Shown piece by piece: positions 9,330-18,242 of a stretch of 64,000 nt of DNA; the stretch's first letter is position 1; every line of letters starts with the position of its first letter. This DNA is from BNXB01 sp031556375. GTDB taxonomy: Bacteria > Bacteroidota > Bacteroidia > Bacteroidales > Azobacteroidaceae. Under the pieces are notes generated by a model. It was given only the letters and a program-made list of their open reading frames with translations. It was not told where the DNA came from and made no database searches. The translations under genes were made by a program, and so were the position numbers. The stretch lies in assembly GCA_031556375.1 (NCBI GenBank), contig JAVBTA010000019.1, positions 1 through 64,000 on the forward strand. Direction: 5' to 3'.

Positions 9330-9337
9330 TACAAAAC

Positions 9338-10120
9338 ATGCAATTAAACTTAAAAAATCCCCTTGTTTTCTTTGACCTGGAAACAACGGGGATTAATATT
9401 ATCAGCGATCGTATAGTGGAGATATCTTATCTGAAAGTATATCCAAATGGAGATGAAGATTCCAAAACCCGGAGGATTAATCCAGAAAGGCCTATTCCAG
9501 CAGAGGCTACGGCAGTTCATGGTATATCGGATGAGGATGTGAAAGATTGTCCTACATTTAAATCGATAGCAAAATCGTTGGCTGCGCAACTTGAGGGCTG
9601 TGATCTGGCAGGATATAATTCCAATCGCTTTGATATTCCTCTTCTGGCAGAAGAATTTTTACGTGCAGACGTGGATCTGGATATGATGAAACGCAAGTTT
9701 GTCGATGTCCAGACTATCTTTCATAAAAAAGAACAGCGCACATTATCAGCTGCATATAAGTTTTATTGCGATCAGGAATTGATCGATGCTCATAGTGCCG
9801 AAGCTGATACAAAAGCGACTTATGAGATCCTGAAATCTCAATTGGACAGGTATCCTGATCTGGAAAATGATATCAATTTTCTTTCTGAGTTCTCTGCATT
9901 TGGGAATAATGTGGATTTTGCAGGCCGGATGGTCTATAATGAAAAGAAGCAGGAAGTGATCAATTTCGGCAAATATAAAGGTCAAATTGCTGCCGATGTT
10001 CTTAAAAGTGATCCCGGATATTATGGCTGGATCATGCAGGGAGATTTTCCGTTGCATACAAAACGAGCGTTTACTAATATTAAACTGAGAGAATTCGGAA
10101 ATTCATTGAATCTGAAATAA
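9338..10120 (+). CDS. DnaQ-like 3'-5' exonuclease (DEDDh type)
   Basis: A 260-residue exonuclease of the DnaQ/PolC-epsilon superfamily. Exo I is FDLETTG (D13 and E15), Exo II is in AGYNSNRFDIPLL, and the Exo III His lies in DAHSAEADT, which makes it DEDDh. A C-terminal segment with INFGKYKGQ resembles the small extra domain of related Bacteroidetes exonucleases. The ATG at 9338 was chosen because the earlier in-frame ATG (9278) would translate the low-complexity inverted repeat. Its place after dnaN suggests proofreading or repair together with the replication machinery, but a polymerase partner is not shown. Confidence 0.88.
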   Translation: MQLNLKNPLVFFDLETTGINIISDRIVEISYLKVYPNGDEDSKTRRINPERPIPAEATAVHGISDEDVKDCPTFKSIAKSLAAQLEGCDLAGYNSNRFDIPLLAEEFLRADVDLDMMKRKFVDVQTIFHKKEQRTLSAAYKFYCDQELIDAHSAEADTKATYEILKSQLDRYPDLENDINFLSEFSAFGNNVDFAGRMVYNEKKQEVINFGKYKGQIAADVLKSDPGYYGWIMQGDFPLHTKRAFTNIKLREFGNSLNLK

Positions 10121-10143
10121 ATCTAACCTCAGCAAATAATTAA

Positions 10144-10183
10144 AAATTCCGGAATGTATCATCGTGCATTCCGGAATTTTTGT
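10144..10183 (+). terminator. Terminator after the exonuclease gene
   Basis: AAATTCCGGAATG and CATTCCGGAATTT form a 12-13 bp stem around a 12-nt loop, followed by T-rich sequence. It lies 24 nt after the stop codon and immediately before the receptor stub. Confidence 0.85.
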
Positions 10184-10189
10184 TTTTAT

Positions 10190-10850
10190 AAATTACCCGG
10201 ATCATATTAATAATATTTCATTTTCAGGAAGAGGATCCAGAAATTGTAGGTATCATTACGAAATAAATAATCATTATGGAAGTCTTGTTCCCGGACAAGA
10301 TAGAAATAATCAAATATTATTACTGAACTTAAAAAAATATATTGATTTTATTCGCCACAGTATAAATGTCGATAATAATCTGAGTTTTTTTGAATATGAT
10401 AATTTTGTCAATTCCGATTCAAAGCGAATTAATAAAAACTATAATACTTATACTCGATTTTCCCTAAAGTCAGCTTTTGATTCTCCTATTAATTACACGG
10501 TTGGAGGAATATTCCGATACAATATTTTTAAGACAAATATCTCTTCTGAAAGTCATTCCAGATATTATTCTTTTTTTCAGGACTTATCATTTAAACCCAA
10601 TAAAAAATTGAATATTAAACTGTATTTTGATGAATACTTTGTTGGAAGAGAAAATAAATTTTACATGTTTATCAGGCCCAATGTATCTTATGCATTTGAT
10701 AAATGTAATTTATCTGTCGAGGCAACGGCCTATAATATGATGAATTACAATTATCTGTCTGAATATGGAATTAGTGATTATTATTCAGAGGAAGCGTTAT
10801 ATAGTGTTATCCCTGCTCAATATTTGTTGAATATCCAATTACGATTTTAG
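10190..10850 (+). pseudogene. C-terminal stub of an outer-membrane beta-barrel receptor
   Basis: An open frame of about 220 codons with alternating beta-strand character, many Tyr/Asn and a final strand ending LLNIQLRF. The terminal aromatic residue is the signal for outer-membrane assembly, and the YNMMNYN segment resembles TonB-dependent receptor ends. There is no signal peptide, plug or plausible start: the first ATG (10164) lies inside the terminator hairpin of the previous gene. The likely cause is loss of the 5' part by deletion. The 3' end overlaps the end of the convergent GldFG gene by 12 nt. It might instead be a wholly uncharacterised protein, but the missing start makes that unlikely. 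Confidence 0.7.
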
Positions 10851-13241
10851 TTCGGTTCGCCATCGTATTTTATATTTCCTGATCCTGATCCAGGAAAAGA
10901 GCAGGAAAAGCAAAAGGATAATCATGGGCGGAAAGACAACATTCCAAAATACCAGCATCACGTTGTTTTCCCTGATTTTTGTTTTGTCAAGTAAACTCAG
11001 GTCGATCGTTTTGTTTCGTAAATTGATCAATCCTGAATCGTCGGTCAGGTAGCTGATCGCATTGGTGATAAAACTACTGTTTCCGTGTATTGTTTCGGAG
11101 TAGGGGTCATATCCGAGGGGGGAGAATCCCTGATTCGGATCGTTATCGTTTCTGATTACCTCATCGGAAGCTATGATAATTATTTTTGTATCTTTGCTTG
11201 AAGGGATGAATGCTTTTCCTCTGGTTTCAACAGACACAGGAGGTATCCGGTTGACAAATACAGAGTTGAATTTTCCTTCCAGTAACGCAGCTACAGGCAG
11301 ATACGACTGGTTGAAATACGTATTGTCCGGTTTCCTTCCGATTTCCTGTAAAGAAATCACTTCCGGGACATGAACAAGATGAGCATGTTCTGAAGATGTA
11401 AGTAGAACTTGTTTGTTTATTCCCTGGTCTTTGCTGTCGGTAAAAGACAAGCTGTTTACAAATTCACTTTTAATCAAAGGTAATCCTCTGGTAACCGGAT
11501 TATCCTGATTTGGAATCAACAGAGGTGCGTAATACCACGGTTGAAGAGTGTATTTTGTTGTCTCAGAATTACTTATTGTGTCACTGCTGGCTGGAATATT
11601 CAGGCATTGCACATCCTGAATCAATACAGGATTGACACGGACTCCATATCTGAATAGCATATCTTCCAGGTTTACCTCATTGATCCGGCTTGCGGTTTGT
11701 CCATTGGTAAAGAGTTCTTCGACCGATTGTAATTGAACTCCGTTTATCATCCATAAAATACGTCCTCCCTGCATCAGGTATTGGTCAAGGATGTATTTTT
11801 CTTCTTCTGTATAGGGAAGTTGAGGGCCGGCAATAATAACCAGCTCATATTCGTTGAGTTGTTCCAATTGGTTGGACATGATCCCCCTGTCGATCTGGAA
11901 AGAAGAACTAAGTTGATTTGTAATATCCTCTAAATAAGGTTCATTCAATTCACCGTGACCTTCAATGAAGACGATCTTTCTGACTTTATTCTCCGTCACC
12001 ATTTGGATGCCGTATGCTAATTTATACTCTAACAGCTCAATGGAGGTATTCAGATTTTCTTCACCCGACCTTCCCCGTTGGTTAACCAAGAGGTCGACCA
12101 TTGTTTCCATATCATTATACCTGATCTTTAGCCAGGGAAAAAGTATTTTTTGCAATAAACTGCCTTCAGAATCCTTTTCATTGACCGCAATACCTCTGAT
12201 ACCTTGTTTTTCCAAGTCATTGACCATTCCTTTACCAGAATAAGGATTGACTATCTTTACTGAAATCTTTCCTTTTGTTACCTTGTTAAAATCTGCAATT
12301 GTATTCAGTGTTTCATTCTTTAACCGGGTAAATCCTGCATTCATATTTCCATTGAGATATAATTCCATTTCAACCGGAGAATCTATTTCTGAGAGAATCT
12401 TCTTTGTCGGCAGACTCAGGGTATACCGTTGATCTCTGGTCCAGTCGGTACGTATCTGAAAAAGATAACTGCAGGAAATAAGTAGAATGAAAGCCACTAT
12501 TTCAATTATCGGCAATGAAGATTTGATTTTTTTCCCCAGAATCAGATAGGTAAGGATGAAGAATAAAATAGCAATTGCTATGAGATACCATAAATCGCTG
12601 AAATCAACCAGTCCTTTTTGAATAGATTGATACCGGGAATGTAAGCCTAGGCTTCTAATAAACAATTGGGTATTTCCGGAAGAAATCATTCCGGCGATAA
12701 GATCGAATCCAAAATACAATAATGCTGAAAGTAATAATCCTATTATCAGGGAAATAGTTTGATTGGAGGATAATGCGGAGGCGAAGACAGCGATCCCTGA
12801 AAAGCAGAAAGTCATGCATAATAGTCCGGTATATGATGCAAAGGTGGCTCCAAAATCGATATTTCCGGTGGGGTTGCCAAGATAATAAATACAAAAAACA
12901 TAAATAATTGTAGGAATTAATGCTATAATCGTGGTAATCCATACCGCTATCAACTTTGATAGTATAATGTTATGCAAACTTACCGGACGGGTAAACAATA
13001 AGGATAGTGTATGATTTTTCTTTTCTTCAGAGAATGCCCGCATTCCGATAGCAGGTATGAGAAACATTAGAAGAAAAGGTGCTAAAGCGAAAAACGGGGC
13101 CATTGAAGCATATCCGTTATCGGGAATGTTAAAATTTCCGGGAATGATCCAGAGCAGACACCCGCTGATGACAAGAAAAATTAAAATAAAAATAAGTCCG
13201 GACAATGAATATAACAGGGACTTCAGCTCTTTTAACAGCAT
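10839..13241 (-). CDS. GldF-GldG fusion: ABC-2 type permease joined to GldG-like periplasmic protein
   Basis: Residues 1-240 form an ABC-2 permease with six membrane helices and the EEKKNHTLSLLFTRPVS motif typical of GldF. A seventh helix near 245-265 leads into a large periplasmic part (about 270-760) like GldG, and one helix follows near 765-785 with a short basic tail. In gliding flavobacteria GldF and GldG are separate proteins that work with the GldA ATPase; here they are one 800-residue chain. No GldA-like ATPase gene adjoins it, so the ATPase must be encoded elsewhere. GldA/F/G are not core T9SS parts, so the presence of this gene does not show motility. Its own -7 element lies at 13266-13273. 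Confidence 0.85.
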   Translation of the reverse strand: MLLKELKSLLYSLSGLIFILIFLVISGCLLWIIPGNFNIPDNGYASMAPFFALAPFLLMFLIPAIGMRAFSEEKKNHTLSLLFTRPVSLHNIILSKLIAVWITTIIALIPTIIYVFCIYYLGNPTGNIDFGATFASYTGLLCMTFCFSGIAVFASALSSNQTISLIIGLLLSALLYFGFDLIAGMISSGNTQLFIRSLGLHSRYQSIQKGLVDFSDLWYLIAIAILFFILTYLILGKKIKSSLPIIEIVAFILLISCSYLFQIRTDWTRDQRYTLSLPTKKILSEIDSPVEMELYLNGNMNAGFTRLKNETLNTIADFNKVTKGKISVKIVNPYSGKGMVNDLEKQGIRGIAVNEKDSEGSLLQKILFPWLKIRYNDMETMVDLLVNQRGRSGEENLNTSIELLEYKLAYGIQMVTENKVRKIVFIEGHGELNEPYLEDITNQLSSSFQIDRGIMSNQLEQLNEYELVIIAGPQLPYTEEEKYILDQYLMQGGRILWMINGVQLQSVEELFTNGQTASRINEVNLEDMLFRYGVRVNPVLIQDVQCLNIPASSDTISNSETTKYTLQPWYYAPLLIPNQDNPVTRGLPLIKSEFVNSLSFTDSKDQGINKQVLLTSSEHAHLVHVPEVISLQEIGRKPDNTYFNQSYLPVAALLEGKFNSVFVNRIPPVSVETRGKAFIPSSKDTKIIIIASDEVIRNDNDPNQGFSPLGYDPYSETIHGNSSFITNAISYLTDDSGLINLRNKTIDLSLLDKTKIRENNVMLVFWNVVFPPMIILLLFLLFSWIRIRKYKIRWRTELKS

Positions 13242-13265
13242 ACAGATATTTGTTTACAATCAGTA

Positions 13266-13273
13266 CAAAGGTA
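13266..13273 (-). promoter_or_regulatory. -7 promoter element of the GldFG fusion gene
   Basis: On the minus strand the sequence reads TACCTTTG, 25 nt before the ATG at 13241. It is the only consensus -7 in the gap on this strand. Confidence 0.6.
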
Positions 13274-13369
13274 ATGAAAAGTTTAAACTTATTGCTTATA
13301 ACTAATAATAGGGATGGATAGTGTGAAAAATCATTATTTTTTGTGATTGTGGAGAAAGAAAGACTCTAT

Positions 13370-13500
13370 TACCTTTGTAACTGTATTTTTAGTTCAAAAA
13401 AGTAAGCAACACAAAGAATTACTTTGTCATAAAGAAGAATTTAGTAAGCCATGCAAAATCTTCTGTTCAAAAAAGGGATGTTGTGAAACATCCCTTTTAA
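13370..13500 (+). ncRNA. Candidate small RNA: free-standing promoter running into a terminator
   Basis: A consensus -7 element TACCTTTG at 13370-13377 points away from GldFG into a gap with no plus-strand gene. A hairpin (AAAAGGGATGTT with AACATCCCTTTT, 13471-13498) lies about 90 nt downstream. A transcript of roughly 110-120 nt from about 13384 would result. It contains a possible 11-codon reading frame (13451-13486, MQNLLFKKGML) whose end overlaps the hairpin. No known RNA family was recognised. The promoter and hairpin are seen; the RNA is inferred. Confidence 0.4.
13471..13500. terminator. Two-way terminator after the ECF sigma gene
   Basis: A 12-bp perfect stem with a GTGA loop. On the minus strand it is followed by TTTTTT and lies 26 nt after the sigma-factor stop. 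On the plus strand it ends TTTTAATTT and would close the candidate small RNA. Confidence 0.75.
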
Positions 13501-13525
13501 TTTAAGTATTATTTTAGAATAAGTA

Positions 13526-14029
13526 TTATCTCATTCCTTTCAGATTTCCCTGTAACTCTTGTCTTGCAAAAAAGATTCTACTTTTCACCGTACCAAGAGG
13601 GAGGTTTAACTTCTCAGAAATCTCATTGTATTTATATCCGGCAAGGAACAATGAGAATGGCATTTTCAGATCATTATTCAAACTATTAATTGCCTGATTG
13701 ATTTCTTTGATAGTAAACGCACCTTCCGGAGTATCGAATCCGGAATCTTGAGAAAGGTTCAGATGATAAAGATCTTCTGTTTTATCAATGATTGTCTGAC
13801 TTCTTACCACTTTGCGGTAGTTATTTATAAAAATATTTCTCATGATGGTCAAAACCCATCCTTTGAAATTGATGTTGTCTACATATTTTTCCTGATTGTC
13901 TAAAGCCTTAAGTGTTGTATCTTGCAGTAAATCCTGAGCATCATCTTTATTTGCAGTAAGCATCATTGCGAAATTGTACATATTTCCTTGGATACCTAGT
14001 ATCTTTTCCTGGAATTGATTCTTGTTCAT
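13526..14029 (-). CDS. ECF-type RNA polymerase sigma factor
   Basis: A 167-residue sigma-70 family member with only regions 2 and 4, as in ECF sigma factors. Region 2 (about 10-85) includes DAQDLLQDTTLKAL and the FKGWVLTIMRNIFINNYRK segment. Region 4 (about 105-160) contains the helix-turn-helix YNEISEKLNLPLGTVKSRIFFARQ. The ATG at 14029 (MNKNQ) was preferred over a TTG two codons upstream. No anti-sigma gene adjoins it, so this belongs to the ECF factors without a linked FecR-type or membrane anti-sigma, resembling the stress-linked EcfO type of Bacteroides. The target promoters are unknown. Confidence 0.9.
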   Translation of the reverse strand: MNKNQFQEKILGIQGNMYNFAMMLTANKDDAQDLLQDTTLKALDNQEKYVDNINFKGWVLTIMRNIFINNYRKVVRSQTIIDKTEDLYHLNLSQDSGFDTPEGAFTIKEINQAINSLNNDLKMPFSLFLAGYKYNEISEKLNLPLGTVKSRIFFARQELQGNLKGMR

Positions 14030-14257
14030 AACCAAAAATTTTATATATTTGCCTAAAAACTAAAATTAAAAGCTAATCATTTTTCTATTTATAGCATTTA
14101 CATAAGCAAAGGAATTGAAAGTTTTTGAATTTGCAACTCTATTTTAGTTAAATAAAGTTAAATGATTGATAAAATATGAGAATGTTCAGAAGTAGTTTGA
14201 AAAATGACAAAAAGCGTCATAGGAAAACTATAAAATTGTTAATTGGAGATTACAAAT

Positions 14258-15634
14258 ATGAGAAAAATACTTTTTTTTATTTTTAGTTTTGTGTTGTCGG
14301 GTGTGAATTTATTTGCTGATACTCATGTTCCCGTTGTATATAAAATAGCTCTGAACAGGGAGGTCGATCCTACAAGTAGTCTATATTTCACTAAAGGATT
14401 AAATGAGGCGAAAGGGCTCAAGGCTGATGCCATCCTTTTGCATTTGAATACTTATGGAGGGGCTTTGGTTGATGCGGATACTATTCGGACAGCTATATTG
14501 TATAGTCCGATTCCGGTTTATGTATTTATTGATAACAATGCTGCGTCTGCCGGAGCTTTAATTTCGATTGCCTGTAAGAAGATTTATATGCGTAGTGGAG
14601 CAAATATCGGAGCTGCTACTGTTGTAAATCAGGTAGGGGAGGTTTTGCCGGATAAATATCAATCGTATATGCGTTCAACGATTCGGGCAACGGCGGAATC
14701 TCATGGGAAAGATACTATAATAACAGGACAAGATACGGTAATAAAGTGGAAGCGTGATCCGCATATTGCAGAAGCTATGGTCGATGAGCGTATTTCAATA
14801 CCGAATATTTCGGATTCGGGAAAAGTATTGACCCTGACAGCTCAGGAAGCAATGAAGTTTGGATTTTGTGACGGAATGGCTGAAAGTGTGGATGAAGTAA
14901 TTACGAAATATCTGGGATACAAGGAATATCGGTTGATAGAATATCAGCCGAAGTGGTACGACAGTCTTAAAGGATTTTTGATGAGTCCTGCAGTCCATGC
15001 TATTTTAATTATGATAATTGTCGCGGGATTGTATTTTGAAATACAGACTCCTGGTTTTGGTTTTGCCGGTATTGCTGTGTTGGCAGCAGCTATTGTGTTC
15101 TTTGCTCCATTGTATATAGAAGGGTTGGTTCAAAATTGGGAAATTTTAGTATTCCTGGCCGGTATTATTCTCATCGTTTTGGAGATATTTGTCATCCCTG
15201 GTTTTGGAATAGCGGGAATTGGAGGTATTGTGTTGGTCGTGTTAGGGTTGGTATTATCATTGATTCATAATGATTTCTTTTCTTTTGAAGGAGTTACCTC
15301 ACCGGATTGGGGGCGTTCGGTGCTGACGGTTTTGTCCGGATTGATACTGGGATTTTTTGCCATGATATGGTTATCATCCAGGATAGGAGAAAACGGTTTA
15401 TTTAAAAAAGTCGCTTTACATGCGGATCTGGGCGAGTCATATTCTGTAGATGTCAAAGAGAAAGTATTGGTTGGGAAGCATGGAGAGGCGTTAACAGTCT
15501 TACGTCCGTCAGGGAGAGTTATCATTGAAAATGAAATTTATGATGCAGTTTCCAATGAAGGATTTATAGAAAAAGGAGATCCTATAGTTGTTGTTCGCTT
15601 TGAAAATGCGCAATTGTACGTCGAAAAAGTGTGA
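14258..15634 (+). CDS. NfeD-type membrane-bound serine protease (ClpP class)
   Basis: A 458-residue protein. A signal peptide (MRKILFFIFSFVLSGVNLFA) is followed by a ClpP-like Ser protease domain with NTYGGALVDADTIR and the nucleophile in NNAASAGALIS (about residue 95). Four to five membrane helices follow (about 250-380), then a C-terminal OB-fold NfeD domain (about 395-455). Long NfeD proteins are thought to work with stomatin/SPFH proteins in membrane quality control; no such gene is adjacent. ATG 14258 was chosen over a TTG five codons upstream. A possible weak -7 (TAAAATTG, 14231-14238) lies upstream. Confidence 0.9.
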   Translation: MRKILFFIFSFVLSGVNLFADTHVPVVYKIALNREVDPTSSLYFTKGLNEAKGLKADAILLHLNTYGGALVDADTIRTAILYSPIPVYVFIDNNAASAGALISIACKKIYMRSGANIGAATVVNQVGEVLPDKYQSYMRSTIRATAESHGKDTIITGQDTVIKWKRDPHIAEAMVDERISIPNISDSGKVLTLTAQEAMKFGFCDGMAESVDEVITKYLGYKEYRLIEYQPKWYDSLKGFLMSPAVHAILIMIIVAGLYFEIQTPGFGFAGIAVLAAAIVFFAPLYIEGLVQNWEILVFLAGIILIVLEIFVIPGFGIAGIGGIVLVVLGLVLSLIHNDFFSFEGVTSPDWGRSVLTVLSGLILGFFAMIWLSSRIGENGLFKKVALHADLGESYSVDVKEKVLVGKHGEALTVLRPSGRVIIENEIYDAVSNEGFIEKGDPIVVVRFENAQLYVEKV

Positions 15635-15651
15635 ATTTGCAATAAATGCAT

Positions 15652-15659
15652 TATCTTTG
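15652..15659 (+). promoter_or_regulatory. -7 promoter element of the threonine gene pair
   Basis: TATCTTTG, 29 nt before the GTG start at 15688 and just after the NfeD stop, so the threonine pair has its own promoter. Confidence 0.6.
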
Positions 15660-15687
15660 TATTGCAAATTGTAATTGAATAGGCATA

Positions 15688-16896
15688 GTGAAATACATTA
15701 TTATATTAGGAGACGGGATGGCTGATGAGCCGATTCCTGAATTTGGCAACAAGACTCCATTAGAATACGCGGATACTCCCAATCTGGATCATTTCGCAGA
15801 AATAGGATGTTCAGGAATGCTGGATACAATTCCTGAAGGGTTTCATCCTGGAAGCGAAATTGCTAATTTGTCGGTCTTAGGGTATGATCTGAATGAAGTA
15901 TTCGAGGGACGGGGAGTTCTAGAGGCAGCGAGTATCGGTGTGAATATTTTGCCGGATGAGATGGCTATGCGTTGTAACCTTGTTTGCATAGAAGATGGAA
16001 AAATCAAGAATCACTCGGCGGGACACATTTCTAATGATGAAGCAGGAGAGTTGATCCGGTATCTTGATGAATATCTGGGTAATGACAGGATTCATTTTTT
16101 TCAGGGAGTTTCATATCGTAATCTGTTGAAAATGAAGGATGCCGATAAGCGTCTGGATTGTAAACCTCCCCATGATATTATGGGATGCAATTATAAAGAT
16201 ATGATGATTCGTCCGGAGGTAACAGAAGCTTCAGAAACGGCTGGTTATTTAAATGATTTAATCCTGAAATCACAAAAGTTATTGAAAGATCATCCTGTAA
16301 ATTTAAAAAGGATAGCGAAAGGAGAAGATCCTGCAAATAGTATCTGGCCGTGGTCTCCGGGGTATAAACCGAAGATGAAGACAATGTCTGAGATTTATTC
16401 TATCCTTTCGGGTGCAGTTATTTCTGCTGTCGACTTGATTAATGGAATTGGTGTTTACGCCGGTTTGGAGGTGATCCATGTGGAAGGTGCAACAGGTTTG
16501 TATGATACGAATTATGAAGGAAAAGCCCAAGCTGCATTGGACGCTCTGAAAAGACATGATTTTGTGTATTTACATATAGAAGCCAGCGATGAGGCCGGAC
16601 ACGAAGGAGATGCTCCTTTAAAAGTGAAGACAATAGAAAATCTGGATAAGAGAATTGTTAAAACGATTTTGGAAGAAACGATGAAATCAGATGAACCTAT
16701 TGCAATTGCTTTATTGCCGGATCATCCGACGCCATGCCGGATTAAAACGCACACTAATGCACCTATTCCGTTCGTTATATACAAACCGGGAAATAATCCG
16801 GACAGAGTTATAAAATACGATGAATTTTCAGCAAAAGAAGGAAAATTCGGTTTATTGAAAGGAAATGAATTTATCAAGGAATTTTTCGGAAAATGA
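15688..16896 (+). CDS. apgM: ApgM-type phosphoglycerate mutase homologue, probable homoserine kinase
   Basis: A 402-residue protein of the archaeal-type cofactor-independent phosphoglycerate mutase family (alkaline phosphatase superfamily). The metal site opens with ILGDGM (D9), the catalytic Ser region is HPGSEIANLSVLGYD (S56), and later metal ligands lie in HIEASDEAGHEGD and LPDHPTPC. The gene starts with GTG and its stop overlaps the thrC start (ATGA), so the two are translationally coupled. Placement directly before threonine synthase, with no thrB-type kinase seen here, supports the view that Bacteroidetes members of this group make O-phosphohomoserine. From the sequence alone a mutase role cannot be excluded. 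Confidence 0.82.
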   Translation: MKYIIILGDGMADEPIPEFGNKTPLEYADTPNLDHFAEIGCSGMLDTIPEGFHPGSEIANLSVLGYDLNEVFEGRGVLEAASIGVNILPDEMAMRCNLVCIEDGKIKNHSAGHISNDEAGELIRYLDEYLGNDRIHFFQGVSYRNLLKMKDADKRLDCKPPHDIMGCNYKDMMIRPEVTEASETAGYLNDLILKSQKLLKDHPVNLKRIAKGEDPANSIWPWSPGYKPKMKTMSEIYSILSGAVISAVDLINGIGVYAGLEVIHVEGATGLYDTNYEGKAQAALDALKRHDFVYLHIEASDEAGHEGDAPLKVKTIENLDKRIVKTILEETMKSDEPIAIALLPDHPTPCRIKTHTNAPIPFVIYKPGNNPDRVIKYDEFSAKEGKFGLLKGNEFIKEFFGK

Positions 16897-18242
16897 AATA
16901 TTACAGTACGAATAAAAAAGCACCGTTGGCGAGTTTGCAGGACGCCGTAGTAAAAGGTTTGGCTCCGGATAGAGGATTATATATGCCTGAAAAAATAAAG
17001 AGTCTCTCAGAGGATTTTTATAGGAATATGCCAAATATGAGCTTCCAGGAGATAGGGTATGCTGTGGCAGATGCTTTTTTCGGAGAAGATATTGATCCGG
17101 ATACATTAAAATCGATAGTTTATGATACATTGGATTTTGATGCTTCGGTTGTTTCAGTAAATCGTTCGATTTTTAGTCTGGAATTATTTCATGGTCCTAC
17201 ATTGGCATTTAAGGATGTGGGCGCTCGTTTTATGGCTCGTACACTGTCGTATTTCATCAAAAAACAAGGATTAAAACAGATTAATGTATTGGTTGCAACT
17301 TCCGGAGATACCGGAAGCGCTGTGGCTAATGGTTTTCTTGGAGTTGAAGGTATTCATGTCTATGTACTTTATCCGAAAGGGAAAGTCAGTCCGATACAGG
17401 AGTGTCAGTTTACTACATTAGGGCAAAATATAACAGCGATTGAGGTTGACGGTACTTTTGATGATTGCCAGGCCTTAGTGAAGTCTGCATTTATGGATGA
17501 GGAGTTGACGCAAAAACTTCACTTGACTTCAGCGAATTCGATTAATGTTGCTCGTTTTTTACCTCAGGCATTTTATTATTTCTATGCATATGCGCAATTA
17601 GAAATTCAAGGTCGTGAGGATAACCTGGTATTTTGTGTCCCGAGTGGAAATTTTGGGAATATCACAGCAGGATTATTTGCAAAGCAAATGGGTTTGCCGA
17701 TAAAAAGGTTTATTGCTGCGAATAATAAGAACGATGTATTCCTGGAGTATTTGAAGACAGGAGAATATAAACCTCGTCCGTCGGTTCAGACGGTTGCCAA
17801 TGCGATGGATGTTGGTGAGCCCAGTAATTTTGCCCGTATTTTAGATCTATATAATAAAGACTATAATGCTATTTGTTCGGAAATAAGCGGTTGCCGTTAT
17901 TTAGATGAAGAAATTATCAAGGCTGTTGGTTCATGTTATGAGTCGAACGGATACTTGCTTGATCCTCACGGAGCGTGCGGTTATCTGGCTTTAGAGGAAG
18001 GACTTAAGCCAGGAGAGACCGGCGTATTTTTGGAAACGGCACATCCTGCTAAGTTCAAGGAAACGGTTGATAATGCGGTAAACAGCTGGTATATTTCGAA
18101 TAATGCCGGTTGTTCGAATAAAAACAAACCGGCTTTTGAGGTAGAAATACCTGCCAGATTAAAAGCGTTTATGCAGAGAAAAAAGCAAAGCGTGGAATGC
18201 AGTACATCGTTTGAAGAATTTAAAAATTATCTTCTGAAATAA
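16893..18242 (+). CDS. thrC: Threonine synthase
   Basis: PLP enzyme that converts O-phosphohomoserine to threonine. The PLP lysine is K107 in GPTLAFKDVGARF; ATSGDTGSAVA binds the PLP phosphate region, and the N-terminal MKYYSTNKKAPLASLQDAVVKGL is family-typical. Length (449 aa) is normal. It overlaps the ApgM-like gene by 4 nt and its 3' end overlaps the convergent YigZ gene by 23 nt. thrA is not in the window. Confidence 0.96.
   Translation: MKYYSTNKKAPLASLQDAVVKGLAPDRGLYMPEKIKSLSEDFYRNMPNMSFQEIGYAVADAFFGEDIDPDTLKSIVYDTLDFDASVVSVNRSIFSLELFHGPTLAFKDVGARFMARTLSYFIKKQGLKQINVLVATSGDTGSAVANGFLGVEGIHVYVLYPKGKVSPIQECQFTTLGQNITAIEVDGTFDDCQALVKSAFMDEELTQKLHLTSANSINVARFLPQAFYYFYAYAQLEIQGREDNLVFCVPSGNFGNITAGLFAKQMGLPIKRFIAANNKNDVFLEYLKTGEYKPRPSVQTVANAMDVGEPSNFARILDLYNKDYNAICSEISGCRYLDEEIIKAVGSCYESNGYLLDPHGACGYLALEEGLKPGETGVFLETAHPAKFKETVDNAVNSWYISNNAGCSNKNKPAFEVEIPARLKAFMQRKKQSVECSTSFEEFKNYLLK

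Noticed and set aside
9278..9337. Earlier start for the exonuclease (20 extra codons)
   Set aside because: It would translate the mirror repeat; family proteins begin at the residue encoded at 9338.
10164..10190. ATG at 10164 as start of a complete protein
   Set aside because: The codon sits in the loop of a terminator hairpin and no signal peptide follows, although the product is a barrel end.
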